Positions 14,775 through 24,460 are shown, counted from the stretch's first letter. The stretch is DNA of 34,015 nt from an uncultured Erysipelotrichaceae bacterium (GCA_945877405.1 CAMCSA010000025.1:1-34015); one strand, 5' to 3'. The notes: generated by a model not told the origin, from the sequence alone. Made by a program: numbers and translations.

Positions 14775-17431
14775 AAAGATCATTCCTGCTGAGTCTTGCC
14801 GGCATGGCAGGACTGATGGTACTTCCTCTGCATGGACAGCAGCCGCTGATGAAACTGGAAGAGGAGGTGGAAGGTATCCGGTATGGACTGTATGAAGATG
14901 AAGACTGTCTGATTCCACTTGTGGATGAAGAGGATCATCCTGTTGAAATCATCAGTGATGAAAACGGGATTCTGGCTTTGAATCATCAGATCAGTGATCC
15001 GTATTATCTTCGTCAGAGTGGAACTGTGAGGGGGTATTATTTCGATCCACAGATCTATTCCTCAGGCCAGGATCACTTCATTCTGCCTGTGTATCCGATT
15101 GAAGTGGAAGTTGACTGTGGTGAATGCAGGGAAGGTACATTTCAGATTTATGAGGCACAAAAGGAGGTGATGGTGATGGAATGGAGTCTGGAAGACTGTG
15201 AAAACCCGTCCGTAGAAGAAATCGGTTCTCAGCTGGAAGCCGGGAAGGAATATGTACTTGTACAGAAGGATCTGCCGGAATGGATGTATGGGATGGAACT
15301 TCCCTTTCAGGTTCCCGAATACGCAGAAGAAAAGCTTATCATCAAGGCAGAGCAGATGATGTATGGAAGTCTTTCTTTCCATCTGGAAGGGTTGAAAAAG
15401 GAAAACGGGTTCCGTTATCAGCTGTTTGAGGATGAAGAATGCAGCCGCCCTGCAGAAGACGTGGATGGAAATGAAGTAAAGATGGAAGGGAATGGAACAT
15501 ACCGATACAGCCTGCCGGAAGGTAGTTACTGGCTGAAGGCTGTTAACCAGGATCAGTACTATCTGCCTGTCAATATTCAGACTGTGTCTGTTACCGCAAA
15601 GCAGGAAAAGCAGCTTGTACTTGACCATACATTGATATGCCCTGTCGTGACACTTCTGGATGAAAAGATGCATCCGATCAAAGGAAGCTTTGAGATCAGC
15701 TGTGATGAAGAAGAGGTGATGCATGTTGAATCACAGCACTCACTCAATCTCAGACGGGATCGGATTTATACCATTACACCAGTCAGTGTTCCAGCAGGAT
15801 ATTACTTTCCTTCTGCGGTAACATATGAAACCGTCTATGAAAACGGCATTGTCAGAAATATTGATCTGACTGCTTCCAGCTTTACCGTCGCTCTTTCTTT
15901 AAAAGACCAGCAGACCGATCAGGCAATCGGAGGTGCGGAGTTTGGTATTTATGATGAAGCTGGAAAGATGGTCTGCAGTATCAGAACAGTAAATGGGGAA
16001 GCTGAAATGACAGGTTTAGAGGCTGGGAAGTCATATCGGATTCATCAGACCCGCACAACCGATACATGGCTGCCGGTAAAGGATCAGATTGTTTCAATCC
16101 CTGTTTCTGGAGATCCACTGATCCATGTGGCTTTATATGCGGAAGGATATGTGCACTTGCGTGCATCTATTGTTGATGATGAAGGAAGTGTGATTTCTGA
16201 TGGTGTGATTTCCGTTTTTGATGATCCATTGTGTACGGTTCCATCTGTTGATATTCATGGAAGAAAAATCACCGGTACAGGATTTCTGCAGTCAGATGTA
16301 CAAAATGGTACTTATTACGTGAAACTGGATGGGATCGGTGAAACATGGTATATGAGGGAGGAGGCTGTCAAAGTACAGGCAGATCACTCCTTATCCTCAA
16401 TCGCAGAAGCTTCTGTTGCGACACGTCAGGTTGACTGCAGTATTGTGGTCAAAGATGATCAGGGAAATACAGTAGATGACTTTGTTGTGGACATTTACAA
16501 GGATGGCAAGAAGACAGGAAGGATGAAAGCGGATGGAACAACAGCTCTGAAACAAGGAATTTCATTCAGCAGAAATACGGATTATCTCATTAGACCTGTC
16601 TGTCTGCATGGGCAGTATGTGTTTGATGAAAAGGGAGAAACGATGTCTGTTTCAAAGATGCTTCCGATAGAAATGGAAAGCATGGAAATCAGTGTTACGC
16701 CATATGTCGGACTGCATGTTCTTGACAGCCAGGATGGGTTATCCACAACCTATCAGGTATATACGGATTCTGACTGTACACAACAGGCAACAGATCTGAT
16801 CAGCTCAGAAGACAGTGGAAAGAAAACGTGGAATCTTGCGGATGGCACGTATTGGGTGAAAACCGAATCCATCATTTCATCCTGGTATCCAGACAGTCAC
16901 CCTGTTTCTATTGTTTTGGATCATACGCGAAGCTGGAATGAAAATGTGCTGATGGAACATGCACCGGTTACGGTAGTTCTTTCCAGTATTGATGAAGATG
17001 GTAAGCCACTTTCAGATGCGATGGTGGAAATCCGATCCATGGATGGAGCAGTCCAGCAGACTGGTGCATTCACAGATGGCCTGCTTGTTGTACAGGGATC
17101 CTGGTTATGTAAAGGGGAAAGTTACGTCGTTTCTGAAATCCAGACACCGGATGGATATCACAGGTGTGCAGATGTGCAGTTTACTGTACCATCGAATCAG
17201 CCTTCTGTGCTTCCATCCATCACGATTCCTCATCAGAAAAAACAGGCGATCATCCTTGTTGAACAGGAAAAAACGCCGGTTATGAAACATGAAACACCAC
17301 AGGTACAGGAAACTGTTGAGTCAAAGAAATACTCTTTTTCTACTTCTGTGTTACCAGGTGCTGTTATGATTGGAGGTGTTCTGATCAGTGCATTTGTGAT
17401 TTTGAAAAATATTTCAAAAAGAAAAGTGTAA
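14771..17431 (+). CDS. Large surface protein with SpaA/Cna-B-like repeats and C-terminal membrane anchor
   Basis: An 886-residue predicted surface protein. A signal peptide occupies about residues 1-22 (KRSFLLSLAGMAGLMVLPLHG). Roughly eight beta-rich modules of 80-100 residues follow, each with SpaA/prealbumin-like phrases such as GIRYGLYEDEDC, FRYQLFEDEECS, GAEFGIYDEAGK, TYQVYTDSDC, NGTYYVKLD and DGTYWVKTES. A hydrophobic segment at about 859-878 (VLPGAVMIGGVLISAFVIL) and a basic tail (KNISKRKV) anchor it in the membrane. There is no LPXTG sortase signal. The start overlaps the SSB-like stop (ATGA) without a strong ribosome site, implying translational coupling. Modules of this type occur in pilins and adhesins, but no sortase or pilin genes are nearby, so the role is open. 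Confidence 0.8.
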   Translation: MKRSFLLSLAGMAGLMVLPLHGQQPLMKLEEEVEGIRYGLYEDEDCLIPLVDEEDHPVEIISDENGILALNHQISDPYYLRQSGTVRGYYFDPQIYSSGQDHFILPVYPIEVEVDCGECREGTFQIYEAQKEVMVMEWSLEDCENPSVEEIGSQLEAGKEYVLVQKDLPEWMYGMELPFQVPEYAEEKLIIKAEQMMYGSLSFHLEGLKKENGFRYQLFEDEECSRPAEDVDGNEVKMEGNGTYRYSLPEGSYWLKAVNQDQYYLPVNIQTVSVTAKQEKQLVLDHTLICPVVTLLDEKMHPIKGSFEISCDEEEVMHVESQHSLNLRRDRIYTITPVSVPAGYYFPSAVTYETVYENGIVRNIDLTASSFTVALSLKDQQTDQAIGGAEFGIYDEAGKMVCSIRTVNGEAEMTGLEAGKSYRIHQTRTTDTWLPVKDQIVSIPVSGDPLIHVALYAEGYVHLRASIVDDEGSVISDGVISVFDDPLCTVPSVDIHGRKITGTGFLQSDVQNGTYYVKLDGIGETWYMREEAVKVQADHSLSSIAEASVATRQVDCSIVVKDDQGNTVDDFVVDIYKDGKKTGRMKADGTTALKQGISFSRNTDYLIRPVCLHGQYVFDEKGETMSVSKMLPIEMESMEISVTPYVGLHVLDSQDGLSTTYQVYTDSDCTQQATDLISSEDSGKKTWNLADGTYWVKTESIISSWYPDSHPVSIVLDHTRSWNENVLMEHAPVTVVLSSIDEDGKPLSDAMVEIRSMDGAVQQTGAFTDGLLVVQGSWLCKGESYVVSEIQTPDGYHRCADVQFTVPSNQPSVLPSITIPHQKKQAIILVEQEKTPVMKHETPQVQETVESKKYSFSTSVLPGAVMIGGVLISAFVILKNISKRKV

Positions 17432-17439
17432 AATTTCCA

Positions 17440-17468
17440 TTGACTCATGTAACCGGTTGGAATATGAT
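17440..17468 (+). promoter_or_regulatory. Promoter of the histidine operon
   Basis: TTGACT (17440-17445) and TATGAT (17463-17468) have 17-base spacing, close to the vegetative consensus. The -35 begins only nine bases after the surface-protein stop codon, and no terminator separates the two units. Confidence 0.85.
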
Positions 17469-17475
17469 AGTCATA

Positions 17476-17740
17476 CAACGTCGATGATGGGAAAAAGTAG
17501 GGCAGTTACCAATTTCAGAGAGCCTTTGGATGCTGAGAAAAAGGTATGCGGTACTGTAGCGAAAACACATCCCTGAGACGATTTCCTGAACATGTACAGT
17601 AAGGAAATACGGGAGTGCCCGTTACAGCACAGAAGTATGACTGTACTTCATGAGGCCTGTCATCGTAAGGTGCAGGTGAAAATCAGGTGGAACCACGTTT
17701 ATTATGGACGTCCCGATTACGGGATGTCCATTTTTGTTAC
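17476..17740 (+). ncRNA. T-box riboswitch leader with histidine (CAC) specifier
   Basis: The leader between the his promoter and hisZ has T-box hallmarks. Stem I starts at GATGGGAAAAAGTAG. A candidate specifier, CAC (17566-17568, in GAAAACACATCCCTGAG), matches histidine. The T-box sequence CAGGTGGAACCACG lies at 17684-17697, and a terminator with T-run follows at 17706-17735. Uncharged tRNA-His would pair with the CAC codon and the T-box bulge, stabilise the antiterminator and allow transcription. The class is very secure; the specifier is assigned by position, not by a folded model. Confidence 0.93.
17706..17735 (+). terminator. Regulated terminator of the his T-box
   Basis: A GC-rich stem (GGACGTCCCG paired with CGGGATGTCC, allowing one G-U pair) with a short ATTA loop is followed by ATTTTT. 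Its 5' side lies just after the T-box sequence, as expected for competition with the antiterminator. Confidence 0.9.
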
Positions 17741-17755
17741 AGGAGGATGAAAAAC

Positions 17756-18865
17756 ATGCAGGAAATCCGTATTCCCCAGGGGATGAGAGATCTGACGGCA
17801 TCACAGAGCCGTCGCAAGGAAGCACTCAGAAAAAGAATAGAGGATGTATTTGAATCATTCGGATATGAAAAGATCTGTACACCGACAATCGAATATGCAA
17901 AGACATATCAGATCGGATTCACATCGTCCACAGATTTTTCTGAAATGTACAGATTTCTGGATCAGGATGGAAAAATGGTCATGATGCGTGTGGATATGAC
18001 CGTACCGATTGCACGTCTTTGTGCAACACGCTATTCCACAGCAAATCCTCCATTCCGTTTTCGTTACTGTTCTGAAGTATTCAAGATCAGACATACATTT
18101 GCCGGAAAACGGTCACAGGTCACCGATTGCGGCATTGAACTGATCGGACTGGATGAAAACAGTGATATTGAAGTTCTGTACACGGCACTCAAAGTACTGC
18201 AGCAGATCGGAACAAAAGAATACCGTCTTGAAATCGGTAATTCCGGTTTCTTCCGTGTTGCTGCAGAAAAACTGAATCTGAGTGAGGAACAGCGGACGAC
18301 ACTGGCAGATCTGATTGATCGCAAATCTCTTGTTGAGCTGCAGGAATATCTTGAAAAAATGGATGTATCCGATGAGATTCAGACTTTCCTTCAGAGCCTT
18401 CCTTTACTTGGTGGAGGCAGTGAAATACTGAATGAGGCAATGGAATCAAGCTTCTGCGAAGAGCTGAAACAGGAAGTCAGAAAACTGATGAAGCTGGATG
18501 AGGATTTAAGAAAGCTTGGTGTCATGGATCACGTCAGCTATGACTTTGGTAAGATTCCACATCTGGATTATTACACGGGAATCATCTTTGAAGGTTATGT
18601 ATCCGGTGTAGGAACATCGGTATTATCCGGAGGCAGATATGACAGCCTTGTCGGAAGATTTGGAAGGGATCTGCCAGCCTGTGGCTTTTCCATCAAACTG
18701 GACGTACTGCTGGATGTACTGGATGAAGTGGAAAAGAAAGTGATTCGGATCGGCTATCCGAAAGGAAAGGAAACGGAAGCACTGATCTATAGTGAAACAT
18801 ATCGGAAGGACAGTTGTGTCGAACTTGTCCCATGGGAAAAACAGCAGATTGAGGTGATCTTATGA
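17756..18865 (+). CDS. hisZ: ATP phosphoribosyltransferase regulatory subunit
   Basis: A 369-residue HisRS-like protein without a full anticodon-binding domain. HisZ binds the short form of HisG and is needed for its activity and feedback by histidine. Visible class II synthetase-like motifs are MRVDMTVPIARL (motif 2 entry), FRFRYCSEVFKIRH, YYTGIIFEGYVSG and LSGGRYDSLVGRFG. I chose ATG 17756, nine bases after AGGAGG (17741-17746); an in-frame ATG at 17747 is too close to that site, and 17687 lies inside the T-box. It is the first gene of a ten-gene operon and overlaps hisG (ATGA). Pairing with a 211-residue HisG supports HisZ over HisRS. Confidence 0.94.
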   Translation: MQEIRIPQGMRDLTASQSRRKEALRKRIEDVFESFGYEKICTPTIEYAKTYQIGFTSSTDFSEMYRFLDQDGKMVMMRVDMTVPIARLCATRYSTANPPFRFRYCSEVFKIRHTFAGKRSQVTDCGIELIGLDENSDIEVLYTALKVLQQIGTKEYRLEIGNSGFFRVAAEKLNLSEEQRTTLADLIDRKSLVELQEYLEKMDVSDEIQTFLQSLPLLGGGSEILNEAMESSFCEELKQEVRKLMKLDEDLRKLGVMDHVSYDFGKIPHLDYYTGIIFEGYVSGVGTSVLSGGRYDSLVGRFGRDLPACGFSIKLDVLLDVLDEVEKKVIRIGYPKGKETEALIYSETYRKDSCVELVPWEKQQIEVIL

Positions 18866-19497
18866 GTCTTGCGGTTGCATTAACAAAAGGAAGACTGGAA
18901 AAGTCCGTTACCGCCATGCTGGAGGAATGCGGCTATGGTGTGGAAAGACTGAAAGATAAAGGCAGAGCCCTTGTCTTTGAAGATACAAAGAAGGATATCC
19001 GTTATTTTCTGGCGAAACCGAATGATGTCATTACCTATGTGGAACATGGTGTTGCGGATATCGGTATTGTCGGTAAGGATACACTTATGGAAGGTGGAAA
19101 GGACTACTATGAACTGCTGGATCTGAAAACAGGGGAATGCAGATTCATTCTGGCAGGATTACCTGGAAATAATCCATTACAGAAAGTAGGTCATATTACG
19201 ATCGGTACAAAGTATCCGAATGTTGCTGGCGAATACTTCCGCACGCATTCGCTGGATCCGGAAATCATCAAGATTGACGGTTCTGTCGAGCTTTCTCCAT
19301 TACTTGGATTATGTGATGGAATCGTGGATATCATGGAAACAGGCACAACACTAAAGGAAAACGGCTTGGTTGTATTTGATGAGGTATGCCGTATCAGTGC
19401 CAGAGCAATTGTCAATAAAGTCAGCTTCAAGATGAAGCGTGAAGAAGTGATGACATTCATCACGGATCTGAAAGAGAAGGTAAATGAGAAATGCTGA
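18862..19497 (+). CDS. hisG: ATP phosphoribosyltransferase, short form catalytic subunit
   Basis: A 211-residue enzyme that joins ATP and PRPP to form phosphoribosyl-ATP, the first step of histidine synthesis. The N-terminus VALTKGRLEKSV and the segment GVADIGIVGKDTLME are typical. The PRPP-binding loop is DIMETGTTLKENGL at about residues 154-167. The length lacks the C-terminal ACT-like regulatory domain of long HisG, so it depends on HisZ encoded just upstream. The start codon overlaps the hisZ stop (ATGA) and the 3' end overlaps hisD by seven bases. Confidence 0.97.
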   Translation: MSLAVALTKGRLEKSVTAMLEECGYGVERLKDKGRALVFEDTKKDIRYFLAKPNDVITYVEHGVADIGIVGKDTLMEGGKDYYELLDLKTGECRFILAGLPGNNPLQKVGHITIGTKYPNVAGEYFRTHSLDPEIIKIDGSVELSPLLGLCDGIVDIMETGTTLKENGLVVFDEVCRISARAIVNKVSFKMKREEVMTFITDLKEKVNEKC

Positions 19498-20780
19498 AGG
19501 AAATATCTGTCAAAGATGAAAAGAAGCTGAGATCCTGGCTGGATGAAAGAAGCCAGGAAATCAATCCGGATGTCGTTGCAAAAGCAGCTGAAATTCTGAA
19601 TCGTGTCAGAAAAGAAGGAGATGCGGCACTCATTGATTATACCCAACGGTTTGATGGTGTTTCCATTCAGAACTTCCGTGTATCGGAAGAAGAACTGGAT
19701 GAAGCAGAAGCAAAGTGTGATGCATCATTCAAGGAGGCTATGCGCCTGGCTGCAGACAATATAGAAACATTCCACAAGGCTCAGCTGCCGCAGTCCTATC
19801 TGTTACAGCAGGATCGTGGTATTTATCTTGGTGAAAGGGTGATTCCTTTATCCAGTGTCGGTATTTATGTTCCAGGAGGCAGAGCACAGTATCCAAGTTC
19901 TGTACTGATGAATGCCATCCCTGCTAAAGTGGCAGGCGTACAGAGGATTGTCATGGTGACTCCACCAAATAAGGAAGGAACAATCAATCCGAATATTGCC
20001 TATGCTGCCCGTCTTGCTGGGGTGAGTGAAATCTATAAAGTCGGTGGTGCACAGGCTGTTGGTGCACTGGCTTATGGTGCCGAGTCCATTCCATCTGTTG
20101 ATAAGATTACCGGCCCTGGCAACATCTTTGTGGCAGCTGCCAAAAAGCTTGTTTATGGAAAAGTGGATATTGATATGATTGCCGGACCATCTGAGATCCT
20201 TGTGATTTCTGATGAAGGAGCGGATCCATCTTTCGTGGCGGCAGATCTGCTTTCTCAGGCAGAGCATGATCCGCTTGCTTCTGCCATTCTTCTGACAACT
20301 TCACGCACATTACTGGAAAAAGTCAATGAAGAGCTGGAAAGACAATGCGCATTACTTCCGAAAAAGGAAATTGCGCAGGCTGCCATCCGGGACTATGGAC
20401 GTTCGATCGTCTGTGACTCCATCAGTGAATGCATTGATTTTGCCAATGCGATTGCTCCGGAACATCTGGAGTTGTGTATCGCAGATCCGATGGCGTATCT
20501 GTCACAGGTTAAAAATGCGGGTTCCGTATTCCTTGGCTACTATACATGTGAATCCATCGGGGATTACTTTGGTGGTACAAACCATGTACTGCCGACAAAC
20601 GGTACGGCAAGATTCTCCAGCGCACTTGGTGTGGATGCATTTGTGAAGAAGTCTTGTTTCCTGCATTACAGTAAGGAAGCCGTATATCAGTATGGTCACT
20701 ATATCGAGACAATGGCGAAAGAAGAACAGCTGCAGGCCCATGCCAATGCAGTAACAGTGAGGTTGCAGAATGGAAAATAA
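19491..20780 (+). CDS. hisD: Histidinol dehydrogenase
   Basis: A 429-residue zinc enzyme that performs the last two steps, oxidising histidinol through histidinal to histidine with two NAD. Signature segments are VGIYVPGGRAQYPSSV, the zinc-site LSQAEHDPLASA (Gln and His), the catalytic Glu-His pair in IAPEHLEL, the Asp in GDYFGGTNHVLPT and the C-terminal zinc His in QAHANAV. The length matches the family (about 430). It starts inside the hisG 3' end and overlaps hisC by 11 bases, so it is tightly coupled. Confidence 0.98.
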   Translation: MLKEISVKDEKKLRSWLDERSQEINPDVVAKAAEILNRVRKEGDAALIDYTQRFDGVSIQNFRVSEEELDEAEAKCDASFKEAMRLAADNIETFHKAQLPQSYLLQQDRGIYLGERVIPLSSVGIYVPGGRAQYPSSVLMNAIPAKVAGVQRIVMVTPPNKEGTINPNIAYAARLAGVSEIYKVGGAQAVGALAYGAESIPSVDKITGPGNIFVAAAKKLVYGKVDIDMIAGPSEILVISDEGADPSFVAADLLSQAEHDPLASAILLTTSRTLLEKVNEELERQCALLPKKEIAQAAIRDYGRSIVCDSISECIDFANAIAPEHLELCIADPMAYLSQVKNAGSVFLGYYTCESIGDYFGGTNHVLPTNGTARFSSALGVDAFVKKSCFLHYSKEAVYQYGHYIETMAKEEQLQAHANAVTVRLQNGK

Positions 20781-21801
20781 GGTTACATACCAGGCAAGAC
20801 AGTCTGGAAAAATCATGCTCAATGCAAATGAATCCGGTGAGAACCTGACTGCACAGATGATGGACAGGGTGGTGGAAGCCATCCGCAATACAGCCTTCAA
20901 CCGTTATCCGGAGAATTCACAGGTAAAACTGCGGGAAGCCTATGCTTCTGTGATCGGTGTAAATGCAGATCAGATCATTGCAGGCAACGGATCGGACCAG
21001 CTGCTTGGATATCTGATCGGAAAACTGGCTGGTGTGGATGGAACAGTATATACCTTTGACCCGGATTTTTCCATGTACGATTACTATACTTCTTCCTATG
21101 GATCACAGATCATCAAGTATCCATGTGATGAAGATGGAAGCCTGGATCTTGATTCCTTTATCCGTTATGGAAACGATCAGAATGCAGATCTGGTGATCTT
21201 TTCCAATCCGAACAATCCATCCGGTCATTGCCTGTCCATTGAAGAGGTGGAAAAGGTGATTCAGGGATTTGATGGAACACCGGTCATTGTGGATGAAGCC
21301 TACATTGAATTTGCTGATGAAGCGAGTGCAATATCCTTGCTTGATCAGTATCCGCAGCTGTATGTGACCAGAACTCTTTCCAAAGCATATGGGCTTGCAG
21401 GAATGAGAGTCGGATTTGCGATCGGGCAGAAGCAGAACATGGATGCCTTAAGGGAAGGATATGTGCCATATGCACTGTCCACCCCGGCAATGGAAATTGC
21501 ATGTGCCATTCTTTCTGATCCAGGTGCAGTACAGAACAGGATCTGTGAAATCAAAGCACAAAGACAGAAGATGCTTGAAATCATGAAGCAGATGAAATGT
21601 CTGACGGTTTATGATTCACAGGCAAATTTCATTTATGGTCGTACAGAAGAAAGGGACCGTTTATGTGCCATTCTCGATGAGGAAGGCATTGTCATACGTC
21701 TGTATGGAGATGGCAGTACATTCCGTATTACCGTATCCACACAACAGGAAAACAGTCTTCTGCTGCAGGCATTACAGAGATTTGAAGGAGAAGGACAATG
21801 A
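20770..21801 (+). CDS. hisC: Histidinol-phosphate aminotransferase
   Basis: A 343-residue PLP-dependent class I/II aminotransferase converting imidazole-acetol phosphate and glutamate to histidinol phosphate. Recognised segments are NANESGENL near the N-terminus, NRYPENSQVKLREAYA, GNGSDQLLGYLIG, SNPNNPSGHCLS, VIVDEAYIEFADEA and the lysine motif TRTLSKAYGLAGMRVGFAIG. HisC-type enzymes can also act on aromatic substrates, but the his operon position settles the role. It overlaps hisD upstream and hisB downstream (ATGA). Confidence 0.97.
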   Translation: MENKVTYQARQSGKIMLNANESGENLTAQMMDRVVEAIRNTAFNRYPENSQVKLREAYASVIGVNADQIIAGNGSDQLLGYLIGKLAGVDGTVYTFDPDFSMYDYYTSSYGSQIIKYPCDEDGSLDLDSFIRYGNDQNADLVIFSNPNNPSGHCLSIEEVEKVIQGFDGTPVIVDEAYIEFADEASAISLLDQYPQLYVTRTLSKAYGLAGMRVGFAIGQKQNMDALREGYVPYALSTPAMEIACAILSDPGAVQNRICEIKAQRQKMLEIMKQMKCLTVYDSQANFIYGRTEERDRLCAILDEEGIVIRLYGDGSTFRITVSTQQENSLLLQALQRFEGEGQ

Positions 21802-22379
21802 GAGAGGCATCTTTATCAAGAACAACGAAAGAAACAGATGTTTCTGTAACATGGAATCTGGATGGAACAGGCAAAGCATCCATTGATACCGGAATCGGTT
21901 TTTTCAATCACATGCTGGAACTGCTTGCCTTTCATTCTGGCACGGATCTGACAATCAGGGCTGCTGGTGATATTGATGTGGATGATCATCATACCATTGA
22001 GGATATCGGAATTGTGATGGGCACGGTTTTCAGACAGGCATTAGGAGAGAGAATCGGTATCGCAAGATATGGTTTTTTCCTGTTGCCGATGGATGAAGTG
22101 CTTGCCGAAACTGCCATGGACATATCCGGGCGTCCTTATCTTGTGTTCAACTGTGATTTCAATCGTGAAAATGTCGGTGCCATGGCAACGGAAATGGCAG
22201 AAGAATTCTTCCGGGCATTTGCGGTTGCGGCAGGTGTGAGCTTGCATATCAACGTCCGCTATGGAACAAATGATCATCATAAAATGGAAGGCATCTTCAA
22301 ATCCTTTGCTCATACAATCAAGGCGGCAGTCAAGGTGGAAGGTGATCAGCTGCCATCCACGAAAGGAATGCTGGAATGA
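21798..22379 (+). CDS. hisB: Imidazoleglycerol-phosphate dehydratase
   Basis: A 193-residue single-function dehydratase that converts imidazoleglycerol phosphate to imidazole-acetol phosphate; there is no fused histidinol-phosphatase domain. The manganese-binding repeats are visible as DDHHTIEDIG and NDHHKMEGIFKSFAHTIK. The N-terminal motif reads TGIGFFNHMLELLAFH, with Asn where many homologues have Asp (FFDHML); the metal-binding His is retained. The gene overlaps hisC and hisH by four bases each. Confidence 0.97.
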   Translation: MREASLSRTTKETDVSVTWNLDGTGKASIDTGIGFFNHMLELLAFHSGTDLTIRAAGDIDVDDHHTIEDIGIVMGTVFRQALGERIGIARYGFFLLPMDEVLAETAMDISGRPYLVFNCDFNRENVGAMATEMAEEFFRAFAVAAGVSLHINVRYGTNDHHKMEGIFKSFAHTIKAAVKVEGDQLPSTKGMLE

Positions 22380-22984
22380 TCGGAATTATTGACTATGGAA
22401 TGGGCAATCTGCGCTCTGTAGAAAATGCCTTAAAAAAACTGGGAAAGGAATCTTTGATCAGTGGGGATCCGAATGTTCTTTCGTGTTGTGAAAAACTGAT
22501 CCTGCCAGGAGTCGGTGCTTTTCCTGACTGCATGGCGAATATCCACCAAAGAGGTCTGTTTGAACCGATCAGGCAAATGGTAAGCAATGGTACGCCATTA
22601 CTTGGCATATGCCTTGGCATGCAGATGCTGTATGAGACAAGTGAGGAAATGGAACTGACAAATGGATTCGGTTTCCTCAAAGGTACGGTAAAGAAGATGG
22701 AAACGGATCTTCCAATACCACAGATCGGATGGAACGAGCTTGTCTTTGATGGAAATCATCCTGTAAAGGAAGTGCTTTCCGATCATCCATATGTATACTA
22801 TGTTCATTCCTATTGTGCTGATGCGTATGAAGAAGCACAGCTGTATGGTTATTCGATGTATGGAGATATCCGTGTACCTGGACTTGTTGGAAAAGACAAT
22901 GTTCTTGGCGCACAGTTTCATCCGGAAAAAAGCGGCAGGGAAGGACTTGCCATACTGAAATACTTTGTGGAGGAATTTGTATGA
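22376..22984 (+). CDS. hisH: Imidazole glycerol phosphate synthase, glutaminase subunit
   Basis: A 202-residue class I glutamine amidotransferase that hydrolyses glutamine and channels ammonia to HisF. The catalytic triad is seen as Cys in LLGICLGMQML and His and Glu in QFHPEKSG. The oxyanion strand is LPGVGAF near residue 43. The N-terminus IGIIDYGMGNLRSVENAL is diagnostic. It is four-base coupled to hisB and hisA; its partner HisF is encoded two genes downstream. Confidence 0.98.
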   Translation: MIGIIDYGMGNLRSVENALKKLGKESLISGDPNVLSCCEKLILPGVGAFPDCMANIHQRGLFEPIRQMVSNGTPLLGICLGMQMLYETSEEMELTNGFGFLKGTVKKMETDLPIPQIGWNELVFDGNHPVKEVLSDHPYVYYVHSYCADAYEEAQLYGYSMYGDIRVPGLVGKDNVLGAQFHPEKSGREGLAILKYFVEEFV

Positions 22985-23709
22985 TTATTCTGCCGGCAAT
23001 TGATATGATGGGTGGACTTCCTGTCCGCCTGTACCAGGGAGCATATGAATCAGCTGCACAGGTTGCAGATGACGTATTGAAAACGGCACTTTCTTTTGAA
23101 AAGGCCGGTGCGGAATGGATTCATATGGTGGATCTGGACGGTGCGAAAACCGGCAAAAAGGAAAATGCGCAGAAGATTGTTGAAGTAGCACAGAATGTCC
23201 GTATTCCGATTGAAGTCGGTGGTGGGATCAGATCCATGGAAGATATTGAATGGTATCTGGATCATGGTGTCGCCCGTGTCATTCTCGGCACTGCGGCAAT
23301 AGAAAACAAAGAGCTTCTCAAAGAAGCTGTTGCGAAATACGGTGAGAAGATTGCGGTAGGAATTGACTGTAAAAACGGCATTCCATGTGCACGCGGATGG
23401 CTGACTTCTTCTTCCTGCAACTATGTTGATTTTGCAAAGGAGCTGGAGCAGATTGGTGTTTCTGTGATTATCGTTACCGATATCGCAAAGGATGGTACCC
23501 TGCAGGGGCCGAATCTTGAGATGCTGAAGACATTACAGGAAAATGTATCCATGAAGATCATCGCAAGCGGTGGTGTAGCAGATCTTTCCCATATAGAAGC
23601 TCTTGCTGGAATGAATCTCTATGGAGCAATCACAGGAAAAGCTGTTTACAGTGGAACGCTGGATCTGAAACAGGCAATTGCCTGTGGAAAGGAGTGCCAT
23701 GCTGAGTAA
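22981..23709 (+). CDS. hisA: ProFAR isomerase
   Basis: A 242-residue TIM-barrel isomerase converting ProFAR to PRFAR. The catalytic Asp lies in [17 protein letters not shown] and the second in [14 protein letters not shown]. The phosphate-binding loops are [12 protein letters not shown] and [10 protein letters not shown]. The fold and length are standard. It overlaps hisH (ATGA) and runs past the hisF start by 11 bases. Confidence 0.97.
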   Translation: MIILPAIDMMGGLPVRLYQGAYESAAQVADDVLKTALSFEKAGAEWIHMVDLDGAKTGKKENAQKIVEVAQNVRIPIEVGGGIRSMEDIEWYLDHGVARVILGTAAIENKELLKEAVAKYGEKIAVGIDCKNGIPCARGWLTSSSCNYVDFAKELEQIGVSVIIVTDIAKDGTLQGPNLEMLKTLQENVSMKIIASGGVADLSHIEALAGMNLYGAITGKAVYSGTLDLKQAIACGKECHAE

Positions 23710-24460
23710 AAGAATCATTCCATGTCTGGATGTTAAGGATGGAAAGGTCGTCAAAGGTGTTAACTTTGTCGGATTAAAGGAAGTCGGCGACCCTGTAGCT
23801 TTGGCTGAAAAGTATGATCAGGATGGTGCGGATGAGCTTGTCTTCCTGGATATTACCGCAACAAGTGACAACCGCAATACAATGGTGGATGTTGTGGAAA
23901 GAACCGCAGAAAAGGTATTCATTCCTTTTACGGTTGGAGGCGGTATCCGCTCTGTAGATGATATGCGTATCATGTTGCGTGCAGGAGCAGATAAATGCAG
24001 TCTGAACAGTGCTGCTGTCAGGAATCCAGATCTCATCAATGAAGGAGCACGCAAGTTCGGTAATCAGTGTGTTGTGCTTGCGGTTGATGGCAGAATGCGG
24101 GCGGATGGCAGTGGCTGGAATGTTGTCATTGCCGGAGGAAGAATTGATACAGGGATTGATGCTTTGGAATGGATCAAAGAAGGAGTAGCCAGAGGTGCTG
24201 GAGAAATCCTGTTGACAAGCATGGATGCCGATGGCACAAAACAGGGCTTTGATCTTCCGTTTTTAAAGGCAGTACGTAAAAGTGTCAGTGTTCCTGTCAT
24301 TGCTTCTGGTGGCTGTGGCAGCCTGGAGCACTTCGCACAGGTATTTGAAGAAGATGCTGCAGATGCAGCCCTTGCGGCAAGCCTGTTCCACTATGGTGAG
24401 CTTTCCATCAGGGAAGTCAAGGAATACCTCAAACAGAAGGGGGTACCGGTACGTTTATGA
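23699..24460 (+). CDS. hisF: Imidazole glycerol phosphate synthase, cyclase subunit
   Basis: A 253-residue TIM-barrel cyclase that uses ammonia from HisH and PRFAR to make imidazoleglycerol phosphate and AICAR. The catalytic Asp residues are in [16 protein letters not shown] (near residue 11) and [14 protein letters not shown] (near residue 130). [11 protein letters not shown] and [10 protein letters not shown] form the phosphate sites. I chose ATG 23699 ([11 protein letters not shown]), preceded by AAAGGAG, over the in-frame ATG at 23678, which would add a non-family extension into hisA. Confidence 0.98.
   Translation: MLSKRIIPCLDVKDGKVVKGVNFVGLKEVGDPVALAEKYDQDGADELVFLDITATSDNRNTMVDVVERTAEKVFIPFTVGGGIRSVDDMRIMLRAGADKCSLNSAAVRNPDLINEGARKFGNQCVVLAVDGRMRADGSGWNVVIAGGRIDTGIDALEWIKEGVARGAGEILLTSMDADGTKQGFDLPFLKAVRKSVSVPVIASGGCGSLEHFAQVFEEDAADAALAASLFHYGELSIREVKEYLKQKGVPVRL

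Noticed and set aside
17687-17755. Upstream in-frame ATG codons at 17687 and 17747 as the hisZ start
   Set aside because: 17687 is inside the T-box sequence and its terminator, and 17747 abuts the AGGAGG site; 17756 has proper spacing.
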